A stretch of 64,000 nt of DNA from positions 71,970,403-72,034,402 of the forward strand of contig CM064426.1 in the NCBI GenBank assembly GCA_032690845.1, written 5' to 3'. Within the stretch, counting starts at the first letter, position 1. The number at the start of each line of letters is the position of its first letter. This document shows, piece by piece, positions 1 to 11,814 of this stretch. Under the pieces are notes generated by a model that did no database searches, was not told the origin of the DNA, and saw nothing but the letters and a program-made list of their open reading frames with translations. The stretch is from Eleusine coracana subsp. coracana (Eukaryota > Streptophyta > Magnoliopsida > Poales > Poaceae). The position numbers and the translations under genes are program-made.

Positions 1-1160
1 ATATCGTGTCAAAGCAAACAACATCACCGAATACTTCATAGTCCGCTATCATTTTAGAATCAGTCCAGAAAATGTTTGTTATAAAGTCATCCTCATCCAC
101 TTGAAAAGAATGGACAAACTTCTCACCTTCTGATGTTTTCTTCTGTAGATATTCCAACACTCCCCCTGTGTCTCCTTCATGTACCTTTAGTGACCTCTTG
201 GTATATAGTTTATTCTTTATGTCTACACGAGTAAGACCAAGATTCTCCATCCCTCCTGCTTCTTTTGCTATTAGATCAAAAGCAGCTTTATTTGAGATGC
301 CGACAGACTTAGCATCTTCTATACTGGCTAGTTGTGCTTCAGTTATTTTTCTTTGGGATCTTAAATACTGAGTTTGGTTACCACTAGCAAGAGGATGGTT
401 GTGATCTGCCACAAACTCATAGATGTAATAGAATCTATCTCTAAGACTTATCTTCATACGTGCTTGCCACTGACACCTTGTTTCTGGTCGGATGAAGCAC
501 TCTTCATGGTCGGGTGATTCTGTTCTTTTATCTATATCACGAACACCTATTCATAAATAACAGTATAAATAGATGTTATTTATTTTTTAGAATCATGTCC
601 ATACTAAAAATATTAACATGAATTCAATTCAGTACCTTCACGAGAACAATATAGGCTTCTATTCTTTTTTATAGTCGTATTTTTTACATTATTGAAACTG
701 CCCTTTCGGATGCTAAAACCTTTATCTCCAGCATAGGCATTGTAAAAATCATAAGCCTCGTCTTCAGTAGAGAACCTCATGCCAATCTTTGGTGTCTTGT
801 CTTCATTAGGATTTATCAACTGGATGAATTCAGTTGTATTAGATTCCTTGTTAAATTTGTATGATGTTTAGTATATAATAAGTAAAGGAGAAGTGATTAC
901 AATAAAAGTAATGCTCGTATTGAGTATTAAAAATATGAAGGATGGTCTACTAAAAAACTTACAAATTCTCAATCTGTTGTTTGTGTGTTGCCAGGAAGAT
1001 TACTCATCATACGATGATTTGGCGATGAATTGATGGTGGCTACAGGTGACTTGACCATGCCTGGTGTCGTAACGACGGCTGTCGACTTGGCGATGATGCT
1101 TGGTGCCACGCTCTCACCATTGGGCCTGGTTAGATTCGGCGGCGGCGTCATTGTCTCCAT
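1..1160 (-). CDS. FAR1/FHY3-family protein, partial (3' end off the left edge)
   Basis: FAR1-related proteins are transcription factors derived from a Mutator-like transposase. Two exons are clear on the minus strand. The first (about 850-636) holds the N-terminal FAR1 DNA-binding domain, with GMRFSTEDEAYDFYNAYAG and a Cys in SLYCSREG. Its donor is a GT just left of 636. The second (546 to the left edge) continues in phase and is open for 182 codons. It contains ECFIRPETRCQW, DHNHPLA, a Q/K-rich linker and the start of the MULE transposase-like domain (DYEVFGDVVCFDT). An upstream ATG frame (1160-969), with a proline- and serine-rich start, probably supplies the N-terminus. However, it meets an in-frame TGA at 969-971, before the nearest donor. 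The gene may therefore start in the next exon, or the locus is decaying. It could also be a domesticated or recent MULE copy. The family call is firm; intactness is not. Confidence 0.85.
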
Positions 1161-1479
1161 TGAAGACCTCGAGATACTCTATTATTTGTGTTTAGTTTTT
1201 GGTTCCCTCCAACCAACGAGGTTATCTACTGTGTTTGGCGCCTTTTATAAATGATTGCCGCCATTTTAATGTGTTTGGCATTTTTTCCCTCCATTATCTC
1301 CTAGTAGTTTCTATAATTACGGTAAAACAAATCTCACAACACCGTTTTGTATGGGTGTTAGAAAAATTGCCGTGGGGCCTGCTGCCTGGCGAGGGCGATG
1401 GGATGCCGTCCACGTGTGCCCAGCACACGGATGGGCACATGACTGCGGTACAGGGAAGCCACGGCCGTTGAACCGTGCT

Positions 1480-2900
1480 CATAGATGAGTACTTTGCGGT
1501 TTGAGAAATACTGGATCGTACCCTTGAAGGAACACCAAGTATATATACTCAGTATATAAAACGTGATGTTTTTTCATTACACCTGGATTGATAAATGAAC
1601 AGTTCCCTTGTAAGAACGACGACATTTCCTCTGCATTGGTGCAGGAGTGAGAGGAGAAAGGGAAATGTTGCAGCAATCATCATGCGCAACTTTTGAAACT
1701 GGTTTGGTGAGAACGGTTTGTGATAAGAATCGTGTAAACATTCCCTGACTTGGTGCTTGCTGTTGCACGCGAGTTTGCATCGAATTCAGGACTCCCTCGG
1801 GAGAAGAGAGACGCGTTCATTTCTGATGACACACACAACACAAGGCGGCCACGGGCAGCGAAATTAACCAGGACACCGGGCACCCGCCATGACCTAGCTA
1901 CCTCTACATACGGTGTGGGGGCGAACTCCTTGGAGGCCTTCGTTGTAGATAGGCACGAGCACGACGACTACTGTCGCCATGAGTCCGGCCATCACCAGTT
2001 AAGTCCAGAATCCGCCAGTGGCTTATACTCTGCCGCCGGAGCACGGGAATGGTGGCACGGACACGGCGTCTATGGCTGTCCCGTATACAGCACGCGCAAA
2101 TGAAGCATCTTCGTCGTGCCGTGGCGTCGTTCTGCCACTGCACGCCGTGAGGAACCACGAGAGCGTTAGGTGTCAAGGACACGCATTTGCACGAGAGACG
2201 GCGACGTGGTCCTGGCGAGCGGATGTCTCAGACCCCAATCGGACGCAAGCTTCGGCAACTGTGTCGAGGATGAGTGCATCGGCGTCACGCACCGTCCGTG
2301 GCGAGCTGCGGCCGGGACATGCCACGCCGACCGCGAGAAGCAGCGATGGGACGGCGCCCGCGCCGCGCCGCGCCGAGCATCTGTTTGGTGGAATTGGAAG
2401 AGAAGGGAGGAGGGTAAGCAACATTTGGAAGTCCTGCGGCGCTCCGGCGAGCCACGGCCTGCAGCGGGAACAGAGACCAGGGGGCGGTCGGTATTTGGAA
2501 CCCCGACCAGGGGTGATCGGTATTTGAAATACCGACCAACCTGGGTACCAGACAACCGTCCAATCCAATCTGTGTGGCTCACATCGAGTGCGTTTGCCAG
2601 TCGACGGATGCAAAGGCAGAGACGCCGACTCGCCGAGGCACCATGGGACGGGAGCAGAGCTGGACACAACCAAGCTCACAGTTAACAGGCAGGGCGCCAA
2701 AGACGCCCCCGGTGATCTCGTCGCCATTTACCTAAGGAAAAGAACTGCCACGGCCTGGCCACGCATCTGCTCTATCAAGCGCCGGAGATGGTTGACGCCA
2801 GCCTCGAGATGTCCATCGTGATGGCACGGTGATGACGGCAGCCTCGTCGTCCCTCTCCACCCACGAACATGCCAGTATGTCACCCACCGATGTGTGTGCC
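1480..2900 (+). repeat. Family B dispersed repeat, copy 1
   Basis: GC-rich stretch with no coherent gene, although many overlapping spurious frames are open. It shares ordered blocks with the copies at 4490-5760 and 5780-10230: a block around 1540-1620 (ends with GCATTGGTGCAGGAG), the block CGCAACTTTTGAAACT near 1690, a 'GATAGGCACGAGCACGACG' block near 1950, a 29-bp-period palindrome pair at 2486-2537, and a 'GGCCACGCATCTGCT' block near 2760. The family name is not known to me. It behaves like a non-autonomous mobile or Helitron-like filler sequence. Confidence 0.6.
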
Positions 2901-2939
2901 CTTTCGAGATAGTCACAAAATTTTAATCGACCTAGATCA

Positions 2940-4440
2940 TGCTCTTTATTATTATTGTTGTGTGCCCACCCGGTTGCATAACAAGAGTAAAGAATACAAA
3001 TTGGTATAAAAATTGTATTAGTAAAAGAGAGGTATGAAAAAAATCGTTCTCTTAAGTTAGTTTTAATAAAACTAAAATAACATGAGAACTATTGAAATCA
3101 TATAACACATCTCACAAAATTTCTTTAACATGAAAAATAGCCCAATCATGTAATTGGACAAACTGTGCTTCTTAGCTACGAAAATAGTTCATTCAGATAA
3201 ACCAAATTAATGTTCCATATTTCCTCATCCATTTTCTTATACGACAATTCGTTTTTTCTAGCTATTTCTTCCTGTAAAAAATGATAGCATTTAGAAACCA
3301 GAGGAGTGTCTGATCGTGCAATCAACATTCTTTTCTTATCAACACATGACTCTAATAAGTGGCCGGGTAATCCATGTTATGCATTTATTTTAGAAGATGA
3401 AAGCATCGATAACCTTGTTCTATACACCATTTCTAAATATGAGTGTAGTTTAATTTGTTTTTGTATTGGGCTAGATGAATGGTTGACAATTGTGTACAAT
3501 ACTTAATCTGTTGCAAAAAATTTTACTTGGTGGAGAGAAATTTTTTTTCACGAGGTTAAATGTTATTTACTATAGAATTTAGATAGCTAAGCATAGAGTT
3601 TATTTTAAAAACAAAATATAGTTTGATATCCTATTGAGGTCATTTGTATGTTGAACATGTACTCCAGATGAGAAAGATTGCAATAATTTCAATGAATGTA
3701 AAATTGATCTAACAATATAGCGATCAACATTTATCCAAAAAATATTGACAAATCTATGATTACTTGAAACACATACTCGAGAGCTATTATGATCATTTTT
3801 CAAAGGACTATTTTATTTGAGTAAAACTTAGAAAAATCCTTAAACTTTTTTCTAGAGTTTTTGTGTACATGCAAAAAAAGAAGAGCTATCTCTTGAATCT
3901 AAGTGGTGAAATAGATGTATATATAGATATAATAAAATAGAAGAATTATATGTATTTTAATTTTCTCATCAGGAGAGTGGTAAATTTTTTAATAATTCAT
4001 AAAATTTGATTACAACCAATGTGTTGTGTCAATTCTTGATGCGCCCAGCATACAGCCGCTACAATTCTCATTTCTTCTAATATTTTTGTTTAGCAATTTT
4101 AAGTCAGCACACATCTTGGTGGATTAGTATATAGACTTATGTTGCACCACTTGGATAGATTGTGGACACATGTCTTTAGTCTAAAAGTTTATATGGATCT
4201 CAAGTGAGAGTACCAAAAAAAGAAAAAGAATTCATGGACCTTGTTAAATGCATTGATGGTGAAGCAGGTACAACATGTGATGGTGAAGCACTGTTGTAGA
4301 TAAAAAGCATGGTGATGTGGGGGAGCATTGATCCAAGTTTCATTGAATTGCCACCATTTGGCTACGAGAATATTTTTCCTTGAAATCCTACATTTTTATT
4401 TTGTGAAATTCGACGTTTTCTTCAAAGGGACTTAAACTGG
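2940..4440. other. AT-rich stretch without a recognisable gene
   Basis: Low-complexity AT-rich DNA between two copies of family B. Only short open frames are present and none resembles a known protein. No terminal repeats or RNA gene were seen. Confidence 0.5.
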
Positions 4441-4489
4441 TTGTTGCATCTTGAAGTGGGAGAAAGGAGGAGCAGTCCATTGTAGAGTG

Positions 4490-5760
4490 GATGAACCATG
4501 CTCCTCAATGAAGGAACACTGAGTAGCCAGTATATAAAAGCTGACGTTTTTTCATTACATCTGGATTGACAAATGACAACCGTTTCGTTGTAAGAACGCC
4601 ATTTCCTCTGCATTGGTGCAGGAGGGAGGAGAAAGCAAAATGTTGTAGCAGCCATCACGCGCAACTTTTGAAACTCGTTTGGTGACAACGGTTTGTGATG
4701 AGAACCGTGTGGAAAACATTCGTAGATTTGGTGCTTGCACGTGATCAGAGTCTGTATTGAGTTCAGGACGTGTTTATTTCTGTACGACGCACGGGCTCGG
4801 CGCGACAGCCTGCTCGACGACGACGGCGTCATGTCGCATGCTGAGAGGCCCTGGAGGCCGCACACAACACAAAGGCAACACCAGCAAGGATTCTAACCGC
4901 GACTGCGAACTCCTTGGAGTCCTTCATCGTCGACAGGCACGAGCACGACGCCGTCGCCAACAACGGCGTGGTCACGAGGGCAATGAGTCCTGCCGCGATC
5001 GGCCATCACCACATCCTGTGGCTTATGCTTGCTTGGCCGCGAGCGCAGGAACGATGGCATGGGCAAGCGACGGTCGTGTGCTGGTGGCGGGCGGGCACAA
5101 CCCTAGTTCTTGGAGCGGGCGACGAGACAGAGGGCGACCAATGACACAGAGGTCGATGAGGCAGGGCGGAGACCAGCTCCGCTCCGCGGCAGACGAGGCA
5201 AGCATGCAATGGCGGACCAGCGGCGCCGGGGGCGACGATGCAGGGCGACGACGGACCAGGGGCGACAGCAGGGCGGGGGCGATGGCGAGGCAAGCCGCTG
5301 CGCGGAGGAGGTCGCCGACGACTGAGGGGAGGAGGGCACCGCGCCGGCGGGGAGCAAGGCGGAGGTGAGCAGCGGCGATAGGGTGATCCCGATTGGATTG
5401 AAGATGATTTTTGGCCTGACAATTGGGTTCCACAGAGAATAGAAATCCAAATAGAGACTTCCACTAAAGTTGCATGCATAATTGGGCTCCTAAATCCCCA
5501 CTAGAGATGCTCTAACCTCACAAAAGGAGCGTCGTGGTCTGGCCATGCATCCGCTTGGTCAGGCTCCGGCGGAGATGCATGGCTGTCGGTGGGCTGCCGT
5601 GCCCCACGCGCCCTTCCCGTCATCACCGGCCTGCTCTGTCTTCCGGTGAAAATTTGCAGTGCGGGATGACTAGAGTGCCCGCTGAGGGGAGGGGACGGCC
5701 GGCCATGGTACGGAGACGCCAGCAGCCTCGCCGTGGCATTTGCTCTTTCTCTCCTTATTA
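4490..5760 (+). repeat. Family B dispersed repeat, copy 2
   Basis: Direct-orientation copy of the repeat at 1480-2900. The first 250 bp align closely: 'GAAGGAACACTGAGTAG', 'AGTATATAAAAGC', 'TTTTTTCATTACATCTGGAT' and the CGCAACTTTTGAAACT block. The 'CGACAGGCACGAGCACGACG' block is at about 4930 and the 'GAAAATTTGCAGTGCGGG' block near 5650. The long GC-rich frames here (for example 4757-5368) are low-complexity Arg/Gly/Ala translations and I do not regard them as genes. Confidence 0.6.
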
Positions 5761-5976
5761 ATTTTCCTTTCTTTTCTTACATACATGAAGATTGATGAAT
5801 ACGATGTTCCCTTTAAAGAACACTGTTTTGTCTGCATTAAGTTTTTGCACCAGTCATAGCGCACACACTTTTGATATCCGTTTTGGTGAGAAAACGGCTG
5901 TGACGATGATCGTGCCCAGCGACATTGTCGGGGCAAAACCTGGCCCGTCGTGTCAAATATGGTGAGATCTTGGGGT

Positions 5977-8900
5977 CAGGGGCGAAGGCAGCAGTATGGC
6001 AAGCCATGGCTTGCGCCATACCTGCCGGTCCGTGATACCTCATGTTATTTATAGGATATACTTCCTGTTCGTACTTCGTAGCGTCCGTATTTTGGGCTGT
6101 TGGCGCTTCAGCGTTGCTGCGTGGGCTGTTGGTGCCTGGCCAGCCTGGGCCCAACCGGGACGGAAGGCAAACAGACGCCATCGAGTTGTTCTCCTGGCGG
6201 CGGAACGGAGACCGAAATCGATCAATTGATCAGGGCGCAGTCGTGGCGTCTCCTTCTCCGCTGCCTGCTTGCTCTCTCCATGGCGTCAAACGGGGACTCT
6301 AATCAGCAAGCCGCCGGCCTGGATGACTTCCAAACGGAGCCGCACGAAAGCGATCCCCCTGCAGACCACGGCGGTGCGGCAAATCGAAGGCGACCCCAAG
6401 TTTCAAATGGCAGCAGGATAGTGAAAAAATTGAAAGGTGAGAACTGAGACATTTGATTATGAAATCGATCAGATCATCATCATCTTGCGTGTGTTGCTAC
6501 TTGCTGCTAATCTACTATTATGTTTGCTTGTCAGTTGTAAGCATAAAGACATTCTTTAGATCTATTTCGGAGCAAGGTATTGGAGAGATTGTTGAACCAT
6601 CCAGAGAAGAACCTAATGATGCTGCAGAAGGAGAAGATGGCAATGAAATTGAAGCTCTTGAAGTCCAAACTGAACAAGCGCCGCAAACTGAACAAGTGCC
6701 GCAAACTGAACAAGCACGGGGTGATGTTATCAAAGAGTTCAACCAAGATCATATTATTTCTGATCCGGGGCTTCGTATTCCAATTGAAAAATTCCATCCC
6801 AACATTAGAGATCAAGTGAGAAGAGCTTATTTGTTGAAGGGTCCAACGCAGCTTAAGGGCCATACTTTTCCTCGCAGCATTTTTGGGAAAAATGACTATA
6901 GGTCTTTTCAGGAATCATGGTTTGCAAAATATGATTGGTTAGAATATAGTGTGGCGAAAGATGCTGCTTATTGCTTTTACTGCTTTCTATTTAAGGAACA
7001 ACCCTCAAATGGTCAGTTTGGACATGATGCTTTCACAAAGTTAGGATTTAATACTTGGAAGAATGCATATAAAGCCCTCCGTTTGCATGTTGGGAGTGTA
7101 GATAGTCAGCACAATAATGCAAGAAACACATGTACTGATTTTAAGAATCAAAGAGCAGGTGTAGATCGTAAGTTTCAGACTTATGACAAAGAATCTGAAA
7201 TAAGATATAAAATTCGCTTGACCACAGCTTTAGGTTGTGCAAAATATCTCATTAAGCAAGGCCTTTCTTTTCGTGGACACGATGAATCTTCCTCATCTTT
7301 AAATAAGGGAAATTATCGAGAGATGATTGATTGATGTAAAGAGAAGAACGAGGATGTGAGGATTGCTTTTAATGAGCTGTGTCCAGAAAATGCTCAAATG
7401 ATTTCTTCGGATATCCAAAAGGATCTTGCGAAAGCTTGTGCACAAGAGGTTACCAAAGTTATTATGGGAGAGATAGGAGATGGTCGTTTCTCTGTCCTTA
7501 TTGATGAATCACGTGACATATCAATCAAAGAGCAAATGGCTGTGGTTGTGAGGTAAGTAGTTCATTTGTGTCCTTTTTAGATTGTTTAATCCATTGTTTG
7601 TGTTGCATAAATAATTAGTATTATTTTCTATGTGTCATGTAGGTTTGTAAACAGAGAAGGAAAGGTTTTAGAGAGGTTTTTGGGCCTAAAGCATGTTGAG
7701 GAAACATCATCAGATGTATTAAAGAAGGTTTTTGTTGAGATGCTTGGTGGTCATAAGTTACCAATTGCTAGGATCCGAGGGCAAGGATATGATGGCGCCT
7801 CCAATATGAGAGGTGAATTTAATGGTTTGCAGAAACAAATTCGTGATGACAACCCATATGCATTTTATGTTCATTGTTTTGCACACCAATTACAGTTGGT
7901 AGTGGTTGCTATCAGCGAATGTTGTGCAGGTATTAAGGTTTTCTTCGACGATGTCAATTTGATTGTAACAAACACTAGTGCGTCTTGCAAGAGAAAGGAC
8001 TTATTGACTAAGAAGCATCATGATGATATTTTGGATAAATTGGACAGTGGACAAATACTCTCAGGGAGAGGACAACATCAAATGACCAGCTTGGTTAGAC
8101 CAGGAGACACTAGATGGGGCTCACACTGTACCACATTACTTCGTATTGAGTCGATGTGGGATGCTATTCTACCTGTGTTGGTTTTTGTTAGTCAAGATAA
8201 ACGACGTGCAAACAATGCTGGAGGTTTGGTACACAAAATGGAGACATTTAACTTTGTGTTTATTCTGAAAATGATGCTGAAATTGTTCCGCATTACGAAT
8301 GAGTTGTCGGTTCTCTTGCAAAGGAGAGATCAAAATATTGTTCAAGCCATGTCATTGCTTGTTGATGTGAAACAACGATTGATTGACTTGAGGAACAATG
8401 GTTGGGAGGAACTATTTGCTGAAGTTCAATCATTCTGTGATGCAAAGAAAATTCAGATACCGTGTATGGATGCACCAAGACCAAGATTTGGCCGCTCAAG
8501 GCAAGAAAAAGGGATAATGATCACTGAAGAGCACCACTATCGTGTTGACACCTTTTATGCTGCTGTAGATGCTATAAACACTGAATTAAATCATCGCTTC
8601 AACGAGGTTTCTTCAGAGTTACTTTTATGCTTTTCTTGCCTAGATTCAAGGGACTCTTTTTCTAAGTTTAATGTGGACAAGCTTGTTAAACTTTCGGAGA
8701 TCCATACTGCAGACTTCTCGACTGATGATCGTTCATATATAAGGGACCAACTTCAAACCTTTATTCATCATGTTAGAAGAGTTGATGATTTTGTTGATTG
8801 CCGTGACATTGGGAGTTTGGCTGTGAAGATGGTTGAAACTAAAAGGCACGAGATATTTCCATTGGTTTATCGTCTAATTGAGCTATCATTGCTCCTTCCG

Positions 8901-9277
8901 GTGGCAACGGCATCTGTGGAAAGAGCCTTTTCAGCTATGAAAATTATCAAGACCGATTTACGCAATAAGATGGATGATGAATGGCTCAATTATTTAATGA
9001 TATGCTACACTGAGAAGGAGATATTTAAAGGACTTGATGATAATACAATCATGAAGCGCTTTCAGGCCAGAAAACATCGGAGGATGAATCTTCCACGGCC
9101 ACCTCGTCATGCTTAGTGCTTTTGCGGTATGTTCGTCCGATCATCCCCTTACATATTTTGTGGCTATATGCATGTTTTTACAACACTATTACCGCTTATG
9201 TGATTATATCTCGACTCTCGTTAAATTAGTAGTAGCACGTTCGCCATAGGTAGATTTTGATCCTGGCTTGGCCACTG
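5977..9277 (+). mobile_element. hAT-superfamily DNA transposon, near-complete, with target-site duplication
   Basis: The left end reads CAGGGGCGAAGGCAGC. The reverse complement of the right end reads CAGTGGCCAAGCCAGG. These are imperfect terminal inverted repeats of the CAGNGGC hAT type. The 8 bases before the element (5969-5976, CTTGGGGT) and after it (9278-9285, ATTGGGGT) match at 7 of 8 positions, as expected for hAT insertion. The 3.3-kb interior encodes one transposase gene on the plus strand. The single TSD mismatch and one premature stop suggest an insertion of moderate age. Confidence 0.85.
6280..9116 (+). pseudogene. hAT transposase (TTF-type zinc finger / DUF4371 / hAT dimerisation), one premature stop
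   Basis: Transposase of the enclosing hAT element, of the type annotated in plants as zinc finger MYM-type 1-like. Exons are 6280-6436, 6535-7552 and 7643-9116, with GT-AG introns of 98 and 90 bp. The joined frame is 883 codons and keeps phase throughout. A TTF-like zinc-finger region lies near residues 165-240 (AAYCFYCFLFK). The DUF4371/catalytic region includes FSVLIDESRD (about 375) and RGQGYDGASNMRG (about 437-449). The hAT dimerisation segment is near 808-840 (LLLPVATASVERAFSAMK). A TGA at 7332-7334 (codon 319) interrupts an otherwise open frame; the same frame continues after it. A single nonsense mutation is therefore the only coding lesion I see. Alternatives are splicing around the stop or a second start downstream. 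The start ATG is the first in exon 1 and opens an acidic N-terminus. Confidence 0.85.
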
Positions 9278-10239
9278 ATTGGGGTGTTTGGTTGGAGCCC
9301 TGTAGCTCAGGTAGCTTGCCCGGAAATCGGACATCCTAGGCCTTCGTCGCCGACAGGCACGACGCCATCGTTGGCAACAGCCGCGTGGCCACAAGGGAGA
9401 AGGGACTACCTGCTGCCGTGACCTGTCACCACGTCGCCGGAGCGCTGGAACGACGATGGCACGGCGTCGCTGCGCCCATGGCCGTCCGCTACAGCACGGC
9501 GCAAATGGAAACCTCGCTGTCCTCCCTGTGTGTTCTTGCGCGCCATGAGAAATCGAAGACGAGTGACAGCGACGTCATCCTGGCGAGTGGGCCACTCAGA
9601 CACCCGAACGCCTAAGCGTAGATCGTCCTGTGTCGGCCTCTTATGTCAAGAGGATCAGTGAGTGTGCATCGGCGCCGCGCCCGTGCATGGCGAGCAGCAG
9701 CTGGGGGTGTTGGAAGAAAGGAGAGGAGAGTGGCGAAAGTTGGGAAACCTGAGGCGCTCCGGCAAGCCGTGGCCTGCACCGGAGGCAGCGACCAGGAGGC
9801 GGTCGGTATTTGAAACCCCAACCCGACCGAGGGGGTGGTCATCAGGTCGCGAGGCCGAGGCCCCCAAGCACCACGGGACGGGAGCAGAGCGCGGCGCAGT
9901 GGAAGCTCCTCGGCTCGGCGGCGAGCGGGTAGGGCGCCAAGGACACCGCCGGTGAGACCTTGTCTTCACTTATCTGAAGATGGCTAACGCTTCATGGCAT
10001 GGCCACGCATTCGCTCCGTCTGACGGCGGACGGCGTCGAGGCTTCGATTGATGGAGATGTGCTTGACGCCAAGCTCCTGGGTCAGCGACTTCTCCTACCT
10101 CGCCACGCGTCATCGCCGGAGCGAAAATTTGCAATGACTGGACTCGCCGAGGGACACGGTGATGACGGCAGCCTAGCTGCTCTTTCTCTCCTTGACTCCT
10201 TTTTTGTTTTTTTGGTAGCGAAATACCGACGAAAGATTC

Positions 10240-11120
10240 ATGTTGGGATATACGATGAATTGACGATTGATGGATGGATCTAGTAGTACTGCTCGATAAA
10301 TTGGATCACCTGACTGTCTTTTGTCATATGAAGCTGCATTTTTTATATATAACTTATACTACCATCGCAACAATTCAGTTGAGTTGAGTACATTAGAAGG
10401 CCTCGTTGGTCTCACAATCACGTATTCGCATGGTGTTCAATTTCATAACGCGACTTCCACTTCTACCTATATGCATGCAACTATTCCGTAATGAACATTT
10501 TAAATCCTCGAACTGGATGCGTGGGAAAAACTAAAACTGAAGAGTTGTACCGGTCAGCAAAGGTATCTGCTGCACATATAGCGTGAGCGAGCTCGAACTG
10601 TTCGTGCACTCCATAACTTCCTCGCCTCTGATCACCATGTTTTTCCTTTTTTTAGATTTTCTAGATTTCAGGTGACTGAAATCTTGCAAATGATTCAGTC
10701 ACCAAATAATGAACTAAAAACGGAAGCTAGGTGGCGGCGGAGCGCAGGGACGAGCAGGCGCGGGCCACCTTTCTAGTTTAGTTATGTAAAACAATCGTAT
10801 ATCAGCCCGGTTTAGGTTGTCTCAAATACAACAAAAAAAGGCCCAGTTTAGGGTGGTTGGTATTTAAAATGCCGCCGGTTATCATTAGCCATAGTAGCTA
10901 GAGTTGAAAAATCTTTCAAAGAATAATGCTAGGGAAATTGTTCTTCTTTGTGATTAATATGGAATTATGGATGCTAAGCTCGTTCTTAGATCCCCTTAGG
11001 GAAACTAAGTTTTACAAACGGTAGCGCCTCAAAACATGTTAGTTTATTGTCTGGTTTTTTAAACCAAGACTAGCTTAATCCAGCTAACGTCACTTTTTGT
11101 CTTACTTCAATTTATTAACT
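10240..11120. other. Intergenic, no gene seen
   Basis: Mixed AT-rich DNA with no long or recognisable open frame. A fragment 'GGTTGGTATTTAAAATGCC' near 10855 loosely recalls the palindrome block of family B. Confidence 0.4.
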
Positions 11121-11121
11121 A

Positions 11122-11170
11122 CTAGCAAAGTGCCCGTACATTACTACGGATTTAAAAGAACAAAATACTC
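11122..11170 (-). mobile_element. Helitron-like 3' terminus (minus strand)
   Basis: Read on the minus strand, a hairpin (CCGTA stem, 6-base loop, TACGG) is followed by GCACTTTG, CTAG and then T. This is the canonical Helitron 3' end: hairpin, short spacer, CTRR, host T. The element would extend to the right. I could not fix its 5' TC end. Confidence 0.55.
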
Positions 11171-11329
11171 TTTATAATTTAAACATAAATTATTTATATA
11201 ATATAATTTTTAACATTTTTTTACATGAAAGATCATATTTATATTATTGTTGGTACTTCTTAGTGTATCATTTTATATGTCATAAGTAATAATTTTTCTA
11301 CAATTTTTAATATATTCTTATTATAAATA

Positions 11330-11795
11330 TTTTTATGTCACCATGTTTGCATCATTAACTTTCAATAAAATCTATATAACCATATGTCAGAACTTTGTGT
11401 TTTTTAAAAGTGCGCATTCATTTTAGTTATCATAATAGGTATATAAAAATGGCAGTTCATTGTCTCAAGCTGTTTAGTTGTTTTAGGTTGTAATCATCGG
11501 ACCTCTCCATGTACCACATTATAATCTTGCGTGATGAAAGTTAAACTAGGGTTACACGAAGATCTCAGTATCTGATTTAAATGTATTTTTTCTATCTTCT
11601 ACTTAAAGAAATGTATGCAAAATTGACTCAATTTAGAATTAAGTTTTAATATTATTAAGATAATATAGTGTCATAATAACGGCTTATTCATACAAACCTT
11701 CTCGTCTAGATCATGTTTGTTAGTCTTACATTTTTTAAGCATATAGTTAAGAAACAAATAATTAAGACCGTTTCAACCCTTTAAAAAGAGAGCAG
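11330..11795 (+). repeat. Family A AT-rich repeat, copy 1
   Basis: Colinear with 15130-15600 over about 450 bp: 'CCATGTTTGCATCATTAACT', 'AAAAGTGCGCATTC', 'TTGCGTGATGAAAGT', 'AAGAAATGTAT', 'ATTAAGATAATATAGT' and the end block 'ACAAATAATTAAGACCGT'. Partial copies lie at 12300-12545, 15945-16085, 24340-24900 and 29600-30060. Confidence 0.7.
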
Positions 11796-11814
11796 AAGTC
11801 TCCAATGGCTTGGC

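Larger units (their letters stand above)
5780..10230 (+). repeat. Family B dispersed repeat, copy 3, split by the hAT element
   Basis: The left part (5780-5976) matches the start of copies 1 and 2 (GCACCAGTCATAGCGC, TTTTGGTGAGAAAACGG). The right part (9286-10230) resumes with 'CCTTCGTCGCCGACAGGCAC', the palindrome block at 9801-9828, 'GGCCACGCATTCGCTC' and 'GGTGATGACGGCAGCCT'. Removing 5977-9285 joins the two halves in the order seen in the uninterrupted copies. The hAT element therefore jumped into an existing copy. Confidence 0.6.

Noticed and set aside
2018..2727. Overlapping 170-185 codon frames on both strands
   Set aside because: They lie in family B repeat sequence, shift between copies and show no coherent protein pattern.
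4757..5368. 203-codon open frame
   Set aside because: Arg/Gly/Ala-rich low-complexity translation within a GC-rich repeat, open in several frames on both strands; no domain.
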